Of a stretch of DNA of 60,948 nt, positions 27,542 to 36,530 are shown piece by piece. The translations under genes were made by a program, and so were the position numbers. The stretch comes from Neolewinella aurantiaca (lineage in GTDB: Bacteria; Bacteroidota; Bacteroidia; Chitinophagales; Saprospiraceae), in NCBI RefSeq assembly GCF_008014675.1, contig NZ_VOXD01000037.1:1-60948 (forward strand), in the 5' to 3' direction. The number at the start of each line of letters is the position of its first letter. Position 1 is the first letter of the stretch. The notes under the pieces were generated by a model, which was not told where the DNA came from, did no database searches, and saw nothing but the letters and a program-made list of their open reading frames with translations.

Positions 27542-27913
27542 TCATTTCGTGCTCCGGGCTTTGGCCCACGCCTGCCAGGCGTAGAAGCCCAGCGCCATCC
27601 AGCAAATCATCAGCCCGAAAAACTCCCGCGTAAGCTCTACGTGCGGAGATTCGGCCTTCATCGAGCCGGTGATGGTAGGCATTCCGTCGTTAAGCCACCG
27701 GGCGAATTCCGGCACGTAGGTAGTCCACCATCCAAAAAGAACAAGAGCAGGGAGCAGCGGAACGATGGGCCGCAGGCCTCCCCAGAAGGCACGGAGTGCA
27801 ACAAACACAACTACACCATATGCTGCTACCCATTTGTTCCAGTCCGGATCGTTGAGTTGCCAGTAGGCACAAAGGGCGAAGAGGGCCGCTACGGCTAAAT
27901 GGAGGTGTTTCAT
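27542..27913 (-). CDS. TMEM220-like membrane protein
   Basis: A 123-residue protein with four hydrophobic segments (about 4-18, 28-45, 50-66 and 98-113). AYWQLNDPDWNKWVAAYG near residue 16 is the signature of the transmembrane 220 family, which is of unknown function and occurs from bacteria to animals. The start MKHLHLAVAALFA at 27913 is preferred because the 21 extra residues from 27976 are polar and unlike the family. Probably monocistronic. Confidence 0.75.
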   Translation of the reverse strand: MKHLHLAVAALFALCAYWQLNDPDWNKWVAAYGVVVFVALRAFWGGLRPIVPLLPALVLFGWWTTYVPEFARWLNDGMPTITGSMKAESPHVELTREFFGLMICWMALGFYAWQAWAKARSTK

Positions 27914-28063
27914 TGGTATTATCTTGCTTGAATTCTTTGCTGGAGTGTCCGCATGGAACCGGGCAAATGTAGTCATATCCCGACCTCTCCGCAGGAAACA
28001 CTACTTTTGATCCACGATGAATGATCTTACTGCCCGATGAATTGTTCGTCTCCTACAGACTAA

Positions 28064-28996
28064 ATGACCAATCAACAGATGAACGCAATCGATCAGGTAA
28101 ACCTTTCTTCCGACGGACCCAACCTCTCCCGGATAGTTGCCGGAACCATGACCTGGGGAGAATGGGGAATCGACTACTCCGCTTCGGAAATCGCCGACAT
28201 GATCGGACATTGCCTGGACCTCGGCATAACCAGCTTCGATCATGCCGATATTTACGGACATTACTCTACCGAAGCTTCTTTTGGCCATGCCCTTAACAAA
28301 CTCGGCACCAGCGTCCGCGCCCAAATGGAGCTCATCACGAAATGCGGTATCCGGCTGGAGACCAACCGCCGCCCCGAAAACCGGCTGAAAAGCTATGACC
28401 TCAGCCGCGACTACATCATCGCTTCCGCCGAACAGAGCCTGAAAAACCTGCAGACCGATTACCTCGACCTTTTTCTGCTGCACCGACCGAGCCCATTGAT
28501 GAATCCAGCCGAAATTGCCGAGGCCTTCACCCACCTTGAGCAGTCGGGAAAGGTTCGTTCCTTCGGGGTCAGCAATTTTACCCCAAGCCAGTTTGGGCTC
28601 CTGAGTCAGGCGGTTACCCTGGTCACGAACCAGGTGGAATGTCATCCCTTACACCCCGATTGTTTCTACGACGGAACTTTCGATCAGCTCCTCGCGGCCA
28701 ACATCAGGCCAATGGTATGGAGCCCGCTCGGAGGAGCAAAGTATTTCAAGGGGGAATCCACCACTGTTCTCCGTCTGCGCGATACCGTGAAAACACTGGC
28801 GGAGAAATACGGAAACGTCGGCGAAGACGTAATCCTTCTGGCGTGGTTGCTGAAGCATCCGGTCGGAGCAATCCCGGTGGTTGGTACTACAAAGAAGGAA
28901 CGCCTCACCGGAACCCGCCTCGCCCTCGATCTCGAACTGGAAACTCAGGATTGGTTCGCCATTCTGGAGGCTGCCGTCGGCCACGAGGTCGCTTAG
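28064..28996 (+). CDS. Aldo/keto reductase
   Basis: A 310-residue NADPH-dependent oxidoreductase of the aldo/keto reductase fold. SRIVAGTMTWGEWG opens the barrel near residue 22; the catalytic tetrad is visible as Asp/Tyr in FDHADIYGHYSTE near 55-62, Lys in LITKCGI near 90 and His in LDLFLLHRPSP near 143. VRSFGVSNFTPSQ (near 165), VECHPLHPDC and PVVGTTKKERL match the YdhF/oxidoreductase-like branch. The physiological substrate is unknown. It begins near a possible start cluster (ATG 28064 or 28079) and is transcribed alone, with the CTAC repeat following. Confidence 0.9.
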   Translation: MTNQQMNAIDQVNLSSDGPNLSRIVAGTMTWGEWGIDYSASEIADMIGHCLDLGITSFDHADIYGHYSTEASFGHALNKLGTSVRAQMELITKCGIRLETNRRPENRLKSYDLSRDYIIASAEQSLKNLQTDYLDLFLLHRPSPLMNPAEIAEAFTHLEQSGKVRSFGVSNFTPSQFGLLSQAVTLVTNQVECHPLHPDCFYDGTFDQLLAANIRPMVWSPLGGAKYFKGESTTVLRLRDTVKTLAEKYGNVGEDVILLAWLLKHPVGAIPVVGTTKKERLTGTRLALDLELETQDWFAILEAAVGHEVA

Positions 28997-29001
28997 AATG
29001 A

Positions 29002-29023
29002 GTAGGTAGCGCGTAGAATATAG
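29002..29023 (-). repeat. Inverted partial copy of the CTAC-type repeat
   Basis: GTAGGTAGCGCGTAGAATATAG is, on the minus strand, CTATATTCTAC followed by a CTAC block, the same words as in copy 1. With the following plus-orientation copy it can form a hairpin between the reductase and carbonic anhydrase genes. Confidence 0.45.
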
Positions 29024-29048
29024 TCGGTAATTAGGGCCCCTCCCGCCC

Positions 29049-29112
29049 GGCAGCAACTACATTCTACCCAACTACGAACTACCAACTACATTCTACCAAC
29101 TACCCACTAACT
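29049..29112 (+). repeat. CTAC-rich intergenic repeat, copy 3
   Basis: Begins GGCAGCAACTAC, then CTACATTCTACC, CTACGAACTACC and CTACCAACTACCCACTAAC blocks up to the ATG of the carbonic anhydrase gene. Here the repeat occupies the 5' side of a gene instead of the 3' side. Confidence 0.55.
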
Positions 29113-29625
29113 ATGCCACTGATCGTTCCCGTAAGAAACCACACTCCCAAGTACGGTGAAAACTGCTTCCTCGCCGAGAACGCTACCCTCATCGGTGAAG
29201 TAACCCTTGGGGATGATTGCTCCGTTTGGTACACCGCCGTCGTACGCGGAGACGTAAATGCCATCACCTGCGGTGATCGTGTCAACATTCAGGATGGAGC
29301 CGTCATCCATGGTACCTACGAACGGGCCGCTACGACCATCGGCAACGACGTCAGCATCGGCCACCGGGCCATTGTGCACGGCTGTACCATCCACGATTCT
29401 GTCCTGATCGGGATGGGCGCCATTGTGATGGACGATGCGGTGGTGGAGTCCAATGTCATCATCGGTGCGGGTGCCGTCGTTCCCGCCAATATGCGCTGCG
29501 AAGCCAACTCGGTGTACGCTGGCATCCCGGCCAAAAAGATCAAAGACCTTGCTCCCGCTCAGCGGGAGGATACCATCGAACGGATCGCGGGTGCTTACCT
29601 GAAGTACGCGTCGTGGTTTAAGTAG
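29113..29625 (+). CDS. Gamma-class carbonic anhydrase family protein
   Basis: A 170-residue left-handed beta-helix protein with hexapeptide repeats throughout (ATLIGEVTLGDDCSVWYTAVV, INIQDGAVIHG, VLIGMGAIVMDDA, VIIGAGAVVPA). The three zinc-ligand histidines appear as VIHGTYER near residue 60 and IGHRAIVHGCTI near 80-87. Members (YrdA/PaaY/CaiE-like) bind zinc or iron and may hydrate carbon dioxide or hydrolyse thioesters. A C-terminal helix (DTIERIAGAYLKYASW) caps the trimer as in the family. The ATG is immediately preceded by the CTAC repeat. Confidence 0.92.
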   Translation: MPLIVPVRNHTPKYGENCFLAENATLIGEVTLGDDCSVWYTAVVRGDVNAITCGDRVNIQDGAVIHGTYERAATTIGNDVSIGHRAIVHGCTIHDSVLIGMGAIVMDDAVVESNVIIGAGAVVPANMRCEANSVYAGIPAKKIKDLAPAQREDTIERIAGAYLKYASWFK

Positions 29626-29974
29626 AGAGTGGATGGAGTAACTGCGTTCCGCCTATCCCCGACCAGCTCAGTTCAGAATAACTTCTTGTACGTAATCCGG
29701 CAGCGCGTTTGATCGTACGGACTAAACTGAACCGCTACAATATCTCCTGAATTTAACTCCCGGGAGGGAAGATTTAACTTTTGATGAACGTGTAGCGCGC
29801 ATAACTCAATGGTCCGCTACGATTTTAGGGCGCTTTCGCTCCAGAAATCTTTAATATCCTACCCTCTGCTTGCATTTTAGGTGTGTGTAAGACTATTCAG
29901 CACCTACGTTTTATGCTCTTTCGTCCAGCGGAAAATGAAATGGTCATGTAACTAAGTCGATTGTACACCAATTT

Positions 29975-30319
29975 TTACTGCCGGTGCCAAGGCCGATACT
30001 CAGGAGTTGAAACTTTAGGTTCCATTTGCAACCACTTAGCTTTTGGATAGAAAAACAGCCTCTTTAGAAGCTTAAACCTTGATTTATGCCTATGCAAAGA
30101 AGGCGTTGGTTTTTCCCTGAAGTATAGTCTAATGGCCTTCTTCACGTTAAGCTCTGTGTTCTGAACATAACAATCAACGGTGGCCGGCGTCGCAGCCGAG
30201 GTTTTTGCTACCTTTTGACCTCAAAAGTAGGCCACCGGCAGGCATGCTAGACGGGATGTATGACGAGTTATGATGCTGTTACGCCCCTGCACAGACTGGC
30301 AGCACGGAAGTAAAGTCAT
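29975..30319 (-). pseudogene. Interrupted 115-codon frame inside the putative element
   Basis: Reading the minus strand from an ATG at 30319, 31 bases inside the element end, gives 32 residues (starting MTLLPCCQSVQ), an in-frame TGA at 30221-30223, then 81 further codons to TAA at 29975. The second part is strongly basic and aromatic (NVKKAIRLYFREKP, FKLLKRLFFYPKAKW). I recognise no family. The frame fills most of the element, which favours a decayed gene over chance, but no homology evidence is available. Confidence 0.3.
30178..30237. other. Long imperfect hairpin inside the putative element
   Basis: GGTGGCC near 30178 pairs with GGCCACC near 30231, and inside it CTACCTTTTGA pairs imperfectly with TCAAAAGTAG. 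The centre coincides with the in-frame TGA of the interrupted frame. Confidence 0.35.
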
Positions 30320-30393
30320 CTCATTAGCTACAAACTGTAGCGGACCATTGTAACTCCAGGGAAACTCGCTCACAGCGTGAGTATTGAACGGGT

Positions 30394-33300
30394 CTACGCA
30401 TCCTTTATCATATCCAGAATTTCATCTACACCCAGTTTACCCGCTTTACCCGTTCCGCTGAGGATCTGATCCGCCAGATCTCGTTTTTCTTTGTGGAGGG
30501 CGATTATCTGTTCCTCAATCGTTCCTTCGGAGACGAAGCGGTAGACGGTTACAGGACGTTGCTGCCCGATGCGGTGAGCGCGGTCGCTGGCCTGGTCTTC
30601 GGCCGCCGGGTTCCACCAGGGATCGAGGTGGAGGACGTAGTCGGCTTCCGTGAGGTTGAGGCCGGTACCACCGGCCTTAAGGCTGATCAAAAATACTTTG
30701 CCTTCGCCATTTTGGAAGGCGTCTACTGACTCTTCCCTTTTTTTACCGGGGGTGCTCCCGTCGAGGTATTGATATTCGATGCCCTGGCCTTTGACCCAGT
30801 TTTCAACGATCTTAAGGTGTTTCACGAACTGAGAAAAGATGAGGGCTTTATGTCCGTTTTCCAGAATCTCGAGGAGGGTCTCTCCGACCAACTCCAGTTT
30901 GGCGCTGCCAATTTTTGAGTTGGGCCGGACCAATCGTGGGTGGCAGGCCGCCTGGCGTAGCTTGGTGAGTTGGGCCAGTACGGTGAAACGTTTTTGTTGT
31001 TCGTCGGCAGCGGCGATGTCCTTCAGGGCCTGTCGGCGCATGGCTTCGTAAAGCGCCTTTTCCTCGTCGCTGAGGTCAACGCTCAGTACAATCTCGGTTT
31101 TGGGTGGCAGCTCGGTGAGTACCTGATCTTTGCGGCGGCGGAGGATGAAAGGCTTAACGAGGTTCTTCAGCGTTTCGCGTCTTTCTTCGTTACCATCGCG
31201 GCTAATGGGGCGGTTGAATTTTTCGTTGAAGGCCGTCTTACCACTGAGTAAACCGGGGTTCAGGAACCGGAAGAGACTCCACAGCTCGCCGAGGTGGTTC
31301 TCTATGGGGGTTCCGGTGGTAGCCAGTTTGAAATCTGCGCTCAGATTCTGGACGATTTTGGCGCGTTTCGTAGCGGTGTTTTTGATGGCCTGGGCTTCGT
31401 CGAGTACGATGGTGGCCCAATCGATGGCTTGCAATTCGTCGCCAATAAAACTGAGCAGGCCGTAGCTTACCAGGGCGAGATCGCCGGTGCCGAGTTGGGG
31501 TAAAAGATCAAGGTCAGATCGGCTTGCGATGAGCACCGGAACCAGGTCCGGAGCGAAGCGTTCGGTCTCCGCCTGCCAGTTGCGGGTAACGGAAGCGGGA
31601 GCGATCACGAGCGCTGGCCCTTTCTTCGACCGGGCAGAAAGCATCGCGAGGGCCTGAATGGTTTTACCCAGCCCCATATCGTCGGCCAAACAGCCACCAA
31701 CGCCCCATTCCGCAAGGCGCATCAGCCATTTGAATCCGTCTTTCTGATAGTCTCGCAATTCAGCACGGAAGCTTTTTGGTACGCGCGGACGAATGGATTC
31801 AGCCTTCTTGATCCGTTCGAGGCTTTCCGTCCAGGCATCGTCGAATTCGAGGTCTTCGAGGCCATCGGCCATCTCTTCGAAAGCACTGGCGGCAAGGGTC
31901 GGGAGTTGGAACTTTTTACCCTTCTTGTGTAAGAGCCCTTCCATTTCCAGAACCCGATCTCTGAGTTCGTCGGTGAGGGCGACGAATTCACCGTCCTTCA
32001 ACTCGATGAACTGGTTCTCGTCGCGGTTTTTCATATGCTCTAACAGCATCTCGAGGTCGAGAACGCGCTCTTCGTTTACGGTCAGCTTGCCGTCTACCTC
32101 AAACCAATCACGGCTCTTGCCTACCTTGATGGCCAGTTCGTCGGAGCTGGCAGTTCCAACGATCTTAAGCTTCTCTCCTTTCGGATGCTCGATGGAAATG
32201 AGTTGCTCCTGTACCAGGGCCCGGAGTTCCAGCAGGATGCGCAATGCTGTTTGCGTATCTTCGATGGTGTACTCGTAGTAACTCCCTTCGATCCGGTTGA
32301 GGGTGGGGCAGGCTTCGAGGGTTGCTTCAATTTCAGCAATCTCTTCCTTGAAGTCACGAATGAGCAGCTTGCGACCTTCTTCAAGCACAACAACGGTACG
32401 GGGCAAGCCATCTCCCGGTTTGAAGTAGATGGGCTCTTCGGGGATAGGCTTCACGTACACGGCTACCTGATAACCATCTCCGAAGGGCAGCAGGTGGATG
32501 CAGGGCATAGTACTCCCCTGAACCTGCTCCAGGTCCTCATCAATGAGGTCGAAAGTAGATTGGACACTAACCGTAGGCCGGATGTCTTCCACCATCGCTT
32601 CTACCCGTTCGCGCTGAGTATCGGGTACTTCGATACCGTGGCCGATGGCCCAGGCAATTTTGCCTTGCTCTTCGCTCAGCTGATAAACACGGTAGCGGGT
32701 AGGGGTTTCTTTGCGCCATACGTAACCGTGGGCCTCGACCGGCGGGTCGAATCTCATGAGCAGACCGTTGGGGGTCTCGGTGATCTGTAGTTCTGGCTCG
32801 GACCTGATCAGTTCAATGGGGATGCGCTTCTTATCGCCAAGGTAAATCCGGGGGTGGTCTGCGATTTCGTGCAGCATCCGGCCGAAATCGACGTATAAAC
32901 TGTCATCGTTGTAAATCATGGAACCGCTTAGCCGGCGGCCATCGATGGTTTTCAGTGCGTTGACGGCGTTGCCATCGGCGGGGTCCATCGTTTCCGGGTT
33001 CTTGGGCGTGATGAGCTCGTACCACTTCATTTTGCGGCCTTTGCTCCAACCGCTTTTGCCGAGTTTTTGCTCTTTACAGAAGATTTCTTCGTTTTCAAAA
33101 TCTATAACCCAGACGGTACGGAACTGAGGAGGACCCTTTTCGTCGTCCTGGTGCTTGCCTTTCCTGCTTTGGGCCAGAAGGCGTAAAGCGTACTCCCACG
33201 GTTCTTTGACGGGGAGAAGATTTTGCATTAAAAACTTTCCCTGCACCTGCGTGCTCGCCTTCTCCTTCCACATATCTGCTTTCTCGTGGTGAGGGAAAAT

Positions 33301-34536
33301 GGTGGTGAGGGAATTCAGAATTTCGTCTTTTACCCACGGGATAGCGATGTAAGAGTCCTCTTCGATATCGGAAAAGAGCTTACGAAGCAGGGTCTGGCGG
33401 GGCTTCATCCCGGTCCAGGCAACACACCAAAGGGCAACCATCCATTCAAGGGCGTGGGTCGGGCCGTCGCGGAGTTGCTTTTCGAGGAGTTTTTCCCCTG
33501 TTTCCACTCGACCTGTATGGATGAACACGTAGGCCAGGAAACAATTGATCAGGAGGGGATAGCTGCTTTCGCGGAATTTCGAAGCGCGTATTTCCAGCTC
33601 TTCTTTGGTGATTTGCCCTGACCCGAAAGCGCGCGCAAGCGCGATGACATCAATGATGTTCGCCTCTCGTTCGGGGTTGGTCATTTTCGTGAACGCAGCG
33701 TCAGCCTTGCTGGTGTCGCCTTGAAGCAGGTGGGCAACAGCCTGTAAACCGGGGTCGAATCTGAAATCGTCGGGAAAATCTTTGAAGAAATGCATCCCGA
33801 GCATAACTACAGAGCGGGTATCTTCGCTGTATTCTTCGGCGTCTTCGGTCTGGTTGAGTTCTTTGATCAGCGGCAGCAAACGGGCTGGGGTGTCCGGATG
33901 CCACTCTTCGTAGTTAAATTGCTGACTATTGAAGTGAAGCCATTGGAAATAGCCACTCCGCTTTTGCCAGAACTGCCAGTCAAGAACGGTCAGTACCTCA
34001 TCTACAGCTTGCTTGGTGAGCCGTTGCGGGTCTTCGTAGTACCGCCTCGCATCGGAGAGCAGGCTGTAAAGCCGAACGAAGTCCCGCTCTTTATTGAGTA
34101 GTATCTTGTGGAGAATACGAAGCTTAATTTCATTGTACCGTATGTGCCAACTATGGCCCTGACTGCCATCTTGCGGTAGTCTTTTGATCCTCGTTACGGC
34201 GTTCACGATGGCATCCAATTCCTCCGGGCGCAGGGCATCGGCCGAAAAGAACAACGGTATTCTCCATGTATCCGTCACCGCCATGGAACGGTAGCTTTCG
34301 TAAGCAAAACCTCCCCGGTTCAACTTTCCAAATATTTTAGAGATGCCGGCACGAGACCATTTGCCAATAGTTGAGCACTGCTCATTGGCCAGTCGCAGTG
34401 TTTTTTCGAGCTCGTACGAATCCGAAGAATTATCGCTCAAAAGAATCGTCAGAAGCAGTATCAACTCCTCCCGGGACTGAACGAGTAACGTCTTTTTATG
34501 GCTTTCGTGGTCAGATATGGGCAGGGATGGAGTCAT
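30394..34536 (-). CDS. SNF2-family DEAD/DEAH-box helicase with long N-terminal extension
   Basis: A 1380-residue protein. The C-terminal ~480 residues are a full SNF2/SWI2 ATPase: LADDMGLGKTIQ (motif I) near 950, IVLDEAQAIKN (motif II) near 1045, TGTPIENHLGELWSLF (motif III) near 1070, KALIFSQF near 1230, GGTGLNLTEADYVLHLDPWWNP near 1290 and QASDRAHRIGQ (motif VI) near 1320. This engine translocates on double-stranded DNA and is probably involved in transcription recycling or chromatin-like remodelling, as for RapA-type proteins. The N-terminal ~900 residues are large and unrecognised: helical repeats first, then beta-rich segments. Bacteroidota members of this size exist. It is the last gene of a minus-strand run, 42 bases after a phosphopantetheinyl transferase gene. 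A SWIM zinc-finger protein, often co-encoded with such helicases, lies 8 kb away. Confidence 0.9.
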   Translation of the reverse strand: MTPSLPISDHESHKKTLLVQSREELILLLTILLSDNSSDSYELEKTLRLANEQCSTIGKWSRAGISKIFGKLNRGGFAYESYRSMAVTDTWRIPLFFSADALRPEELDAIVNAVTRIKRLPQDGSQGHSWHIRYNEIKLRILHKILLNKERDFVRLYSLLSDARRYYEDPQRLTKQAVDEVLTVLDWQFWQKRSGYFQWLHFNSQQFNYEEWHPDTPARLLPLIKELNQTEDAEEYSEDTRSVVMLGMHFFKDFPDDFRFDPGLQAVAHLLQGDTSKADAAFTKMTNPEREANIIDVIALARAFGSGQITKEELEIRASKFRESSYPLLINCFLAYVFIHTGRVETGEKLLEKQLRDGPTHALEWMVALWCVAWTGMKPRQTLLRKLFSDIEEDSYIAIPWVKDEILNSLTTIFPHHEKADMWKEKASTQVQGKFLMQNLLPVKEPWEYALRLLAQSRKGKHQDDEKGPPQFRTVWVIDFENEEIFCKEQKLGKSGWSKGRKMKWYELITPKNPETMDPADGNAVNALKTIDGRRLSGSMIYNDDSLYVDFGRMLHEIADHPRIYLGDKKRIPIELIRSEPELQITETPNGLLMRFDPPVEAHGYVWRKETPTRYRVYQLSEEQGKIAWAIGHGIEVPDTQRERVEAMVEDIRPTVSVQSTFDLIDEDLEQVQGSTMPCIHLLPFGDGYQVAVYVKPIPEEPIYFKPGDGLPRTVVVLEEGRKLLIRDFKEEIAEIEATLEACPTLNRIEGSYYEYTIEDTQTALRILLELRALVQEQLISIEHPKGEKLKIVGTASSDELAIKVGKSRDWFEVDGKLTVNEERVLDLEMLLEHMKNRDENQFIELKDGEFVALTDELRDRVLEMEGLLHKKGKKFQLPTLAASAFEEMADGLEDLEFDDAWTESLERIKKAESIRPRVPKSFRAELRDYQKDGFKWLMRLAEWGVGGCLADDMGLGKTIQALAMLSARSKKGPALVIAPASVTRNWQAETERFAPDLVPVLIASRSDLDLLPQLGTGDLALVSYGLLSFIGDELQAIDWATIVLDEAQAIKNTATKRAKIVQNLSADFKLATTGTPIENHLGELWSLFRFLNPGLLSGKTAFNEKFNRPISRDGNEERRETLKNLVKPFILRRRKDQVLTELPPKTEIVLSVDLSDEEKALYEAMRRQALKDIAAADEQQKRFTVLAQLTKLRQAACHPRLVRPNSKIGSAKLELVGETLLEILENGHKALIFSQFVKHLKIVENWVKGQGIEYQYLDGSTPGKKREESVDAFQNGEGKVFLISLKAGGTGLNLTEADYVLHLDPWWNPAAEDQASDRAHRIGQQRPVTVYRFVSEGTIEEQIIALHKEKRDLADQILSGTGKAGKLGVDEILDMIKDA
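33241..33259 (+). repeat. Dispersed motif copy, degenerate, inside the helicase gene
   Basis: CTGCACCTGCGTGCTCGCC keeps the TGCACCTGCG half and the distal CGCC. On the coding strand it encodes A-S-T-Q-V-Q. Confidence 0.4.
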
Positions 34537-34578
34537 TTTTTAATGAGTCTTAAGGCGGCAAGATAAGTAAGAGTTGAA

Positions 34579-35235
34579 TCAAAGAAGCACCTTCACTCTT
34601 TCAACACACCCTACCAACACAAAATTATCGTAAATCCTGAATTCAAGATCGAACAGCATTTCAGCCTTGCCTTTTTTTAAAAAGGCTGTGCCGGTTGTCG
34701 TGTTAGCATTGAATGCTCCAAAATCGACGAAAAGATGTTGCTTAAAGTCGATTTTCCGCCGGCCAAAAGCCTTATACATCGCTTCTTTTGCCGACCATAT
34801 CAGGTGAAGTTGCAAGAGCTCGAATTCTGGAATGAGTTGCAGCTTTTCACCAGCCCCGACAAATTTATTTGCGAGGCGACGAATACGGGGGACGATCCGT
34901 TGGACATCGACACCACATGGATTGGGATGCGCAATTGCTGCGGCATAATCTGTAGTGTGACTAATGGATACGTGGAACAGGGAGTCTCGGAGGTGGGGTT
35001 TTCCGGATTCGTCCTTAAAAAGCTCGCCGCGCCGGGCGCGGCCGCTCATGTGGTGCAACAGGATGCGGGCTGCGAGGAATTCGCGTCGGCGACCTTCTCC
35101 TTTGATCTGACCGATGGCAACAGTTTCGGCTTCAGAAAGCTCTACGTTGTTGCGCAACCATTCCTCGGTCTCTGTTATGTGCCAAAGGCCATACTCGCCG
35201 GGCGCGTGGAAGTCTTCGTGAAGCAGAACTGGCAA
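34579..35235 (-). CDS. 4'-phosphopantetheinyl transferase superfamily protein
   Basis: Transfers the phosphopantetheine arm from CoA to a carrier-protein serine. In the 218-residue protein the magnesium/CoA motif CGVDVQRIVPRI lies near residue 106 and the second motif LIWSAKEAMYKAFGRRKID near 150; both are diagnostic of the Sfp/AcpS superfamily. The two-domain length favours the Sfp-like type, which is often the general PPTase in Bacteroidota. No polyketide or peptide synthetase is in the window, so the target is probably fatty-acid acyl carrier protein or unlinked. It lies between a small membrane protein gene (33-base gap) and the SNF2 helicase gene (42-base gap), suggesting co-transcription. 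Confidence 0.88.
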   Translation of the reverse strand: MPVLLHEDFHAPGEYGLWHITETEEWLRNNVELSEAETVAIGQIKGEGRRREFLAARILLHHMSGRARRGELFKDESGKPHLRDSLFHVSISHTTDYAAAIAHPNPCGVDVQRIVPRIRRLANKFVGAGEKLQLIPEFELLQLHLIWSAKEAMYKAFGRRKIDFKQHLFVDFGAFNANTTTGTAFLKKGKAEMLFDLEFRIYDNFVLVGCVERVKVLL

Positions 35236-35268
35236 ATGAAAAAGTATTGAGTGATGAAGTGCAGCGCA

Positions 35269-35439
35269 TTAATGCTCGTCGGGGATGCTTAAACTGACCG
35301 TTGTTTGGGCGTAAACATAAAACGCAAGAGGCATAAGCCCTAATACGAGTCCGGCGATGAGTACTTGAGTAAAGGGGGCAAAAGTAGGGACTACATACCC
35401 CAGGCTGAAGAAAGCGATGGCAAAGAAAACGTATTTCAT
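35269..35439 (-). CDS. Small membrane protein
   Basis: A 56-residue protein starting MKYVFFAIAFFSLGYVVPTF, with two hydrophobic segments (about 2-18 and 25-46). The 52-codon extension to 35595 overlaps the divergent WD40 gene start and is unlikely. No family is recognised. It precedes the phosphopantetheinyl transferase gene by 33 bases on the same strand and is probably the first gene of that run. Confidence 0.5.
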   Translation of the reverse strand: MKYVFFAIAFFSLGYVVPTFAPFTQVLIAGLVLGLMPLAFYVYAQTTVSLSIPDEH

Positions 35440-35536
35440 ATTAATCCTGAATAATAATCGGCAGATGCCGTAAGCGTATATTTTAACGCCGTCAGTGAAA
35501 GGAAGCTCTTTTAAATAGAACGGAAACTTAAATCGT

Positions 35537-36460
35537 ATGTTCACGAATAATATGCTGACGAGAACCGAAGAACGTACCGGCCACAACGCCGCCATTTATG
35601 CTTTACGACCTGCCCGCGACGGATTTTACTCCGCCGCTGCCGATGGGCTGCTCGTACACTGGCATCAGAATGACGTGAATTTCGGACGCGCTGTAGCCAA
35701 CGTTGAGGGAGGTAAATTTCTGAGCTTCGATACCCTCGAAGATGGTGGTCTCGTCGCCGGCGCGCTCGATGGTGGTGTGCACTGGCTCTACCCTGATGCA
35801 CCGGAGCGGAACCTCCACGTAGCCCAACACACCCGGGGCGTTTTTGCCGTGCTGAGGGTAGGTGATAAGATCTTCACTGCCGGAGGAGACGGTGTGCTTA
35901 CCAAATGGGATGCCAAAACCGGACGGACGATTGAAAGCCTGCCCGTGAGCGGAAATTCGTTGCGGTGTATTGATAGTTATCCGGGAAGCCCGATTCTCTC
36001 CGTCGGCGCCAGCGATGGGAATGTTTATACCGTTGATAGTGATGAGATGAAAGTCGTTGGTCAGTTTGCTGGCAATCCGCCGTCCACTTTTTGTGTTGCG
36101 TTTCAGCCGGGTATGGGCTTCCCCCGTATGATCTTTGGCGGCCGGGATGCACGCCTGAAGGGGATGGACCTGGCTTACGTCAAAGTACCCCGACCCTTCG
36201 CACCCATCGATGCCCACAACGCCACGATCAACGACCTCGCTTTCTCGCCCAACGGTAGTTACCTTGCTACTGCCAGCCGGGATAAAACGGTAAAACTCTG
36301 GGATGCCAACAGTTGGGAACTACTCAAAGTCTGCGAAGTCGTCCGTGACCGGGGGCACGTAAATTCCGTCAATTGCCTCCTTTGGCTGGACGATACGACG
36401 CTTATTACAGCCGGAGATGACCGGCGAATTCTGACCTGGAAACTCAACGTCAAGAATTAG
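35537..36460 (+). CDS. WD40 repeat protein
   Basis: A 307-residue beta-propeller protein without signal peptide. Repeats are visible as GHNAAIYALRPARDGFYSAAADGLLVHW, GVFAVLRVGDKIFTAGGDGVLTKWDAKTG, NATINDLAFSPNGSYLATASRDKTVKLWD and GHVNSVNCLLWLDDTTLITAGDDRRILTW, giving about six or seven blades. Such proteins scaffold protein complexes; the partner is unknown. ATG 35552 (MLTRTEERTGHN) is an alternative start that fits the family better than 35537. It is followed 70 bases later by dcd, which has its own promoter box. Confidence 0.85.
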   Translation: MFTNNMLTRTEERTGHNAAIYALRPARDGFYSAAADGLLVHWHQNDVNFGRAVANVEGGKFLSFDTLEDGGLVAGALDGGVHWLYPDAPERNLHVAQHTRGVFAVLRVGDKIFTAGGDGVLTKWDAKTGRTIESLPVSGNSLRCIDSYPGSPILSVGASDGNVYTVDSDEMKVVGQFAGNPPSTFCVAFQPGMGFPRMIFGGRDARLKGMDLAYVKVPRPFAPIDAHNATINDLAFSPNGSYLATASRDKTVKLWDANSWELLKVCEVVRDRGHVNSVNCLLWLDDTTLITAGDDRRILTWKLNVKN

Positions 36461-36517
36461 ATTGTCGGAAACCGCAGGCAAAGGCTTTCACCAACACCAA
36501 ATTCCTGGTTCTCTAAC

Positions 36518-36525
36518 TATCTTCG
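36518..36525 (+). promoter_or_regulatory. -7 promoter box (TATCTTCG) for dcd
   Basis: TATCTTCG ends five bases before the ATG at 36531. It predicts a two-base leader and excludes the earlier in-frame start at 36462. Confidence 0.5.
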
Positions 36526-36530
36526 CCCCC

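Larger units (their letters stand above)
29807..30350. mobile_element. Putative decayed IS-like element with 14-bp inverted ends and 5-bp target duplication
   Basis: The left end CAATGGTCCGCTAC (29807-29820) and the right end GTAGCGGACCATTG (30337-30350) are perfect inverted repeats. They are flanked by TAACT at 29802-29806 and again at 30351-30355, as expected for a target-site duplication. The 544-bp interior is more AT-rich than its surroundings and carries one minus-strand frame broken by a TGA. A longer version (23 bp) of the left end recurs inverted at 101-123. The transposase family is not recognised, so this could instead be a nonautonomous element. Confidence 0.5.

Noticed and set aside
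35028..35066. Possible further copy of the dispersed motif (GGCGCGGCCGC … GGTGCAA) inside the PPTase gene
   Set aside because: The two halves are separated by extra bases, so it does not align with the consensus; it may be a chance GC-rich match.
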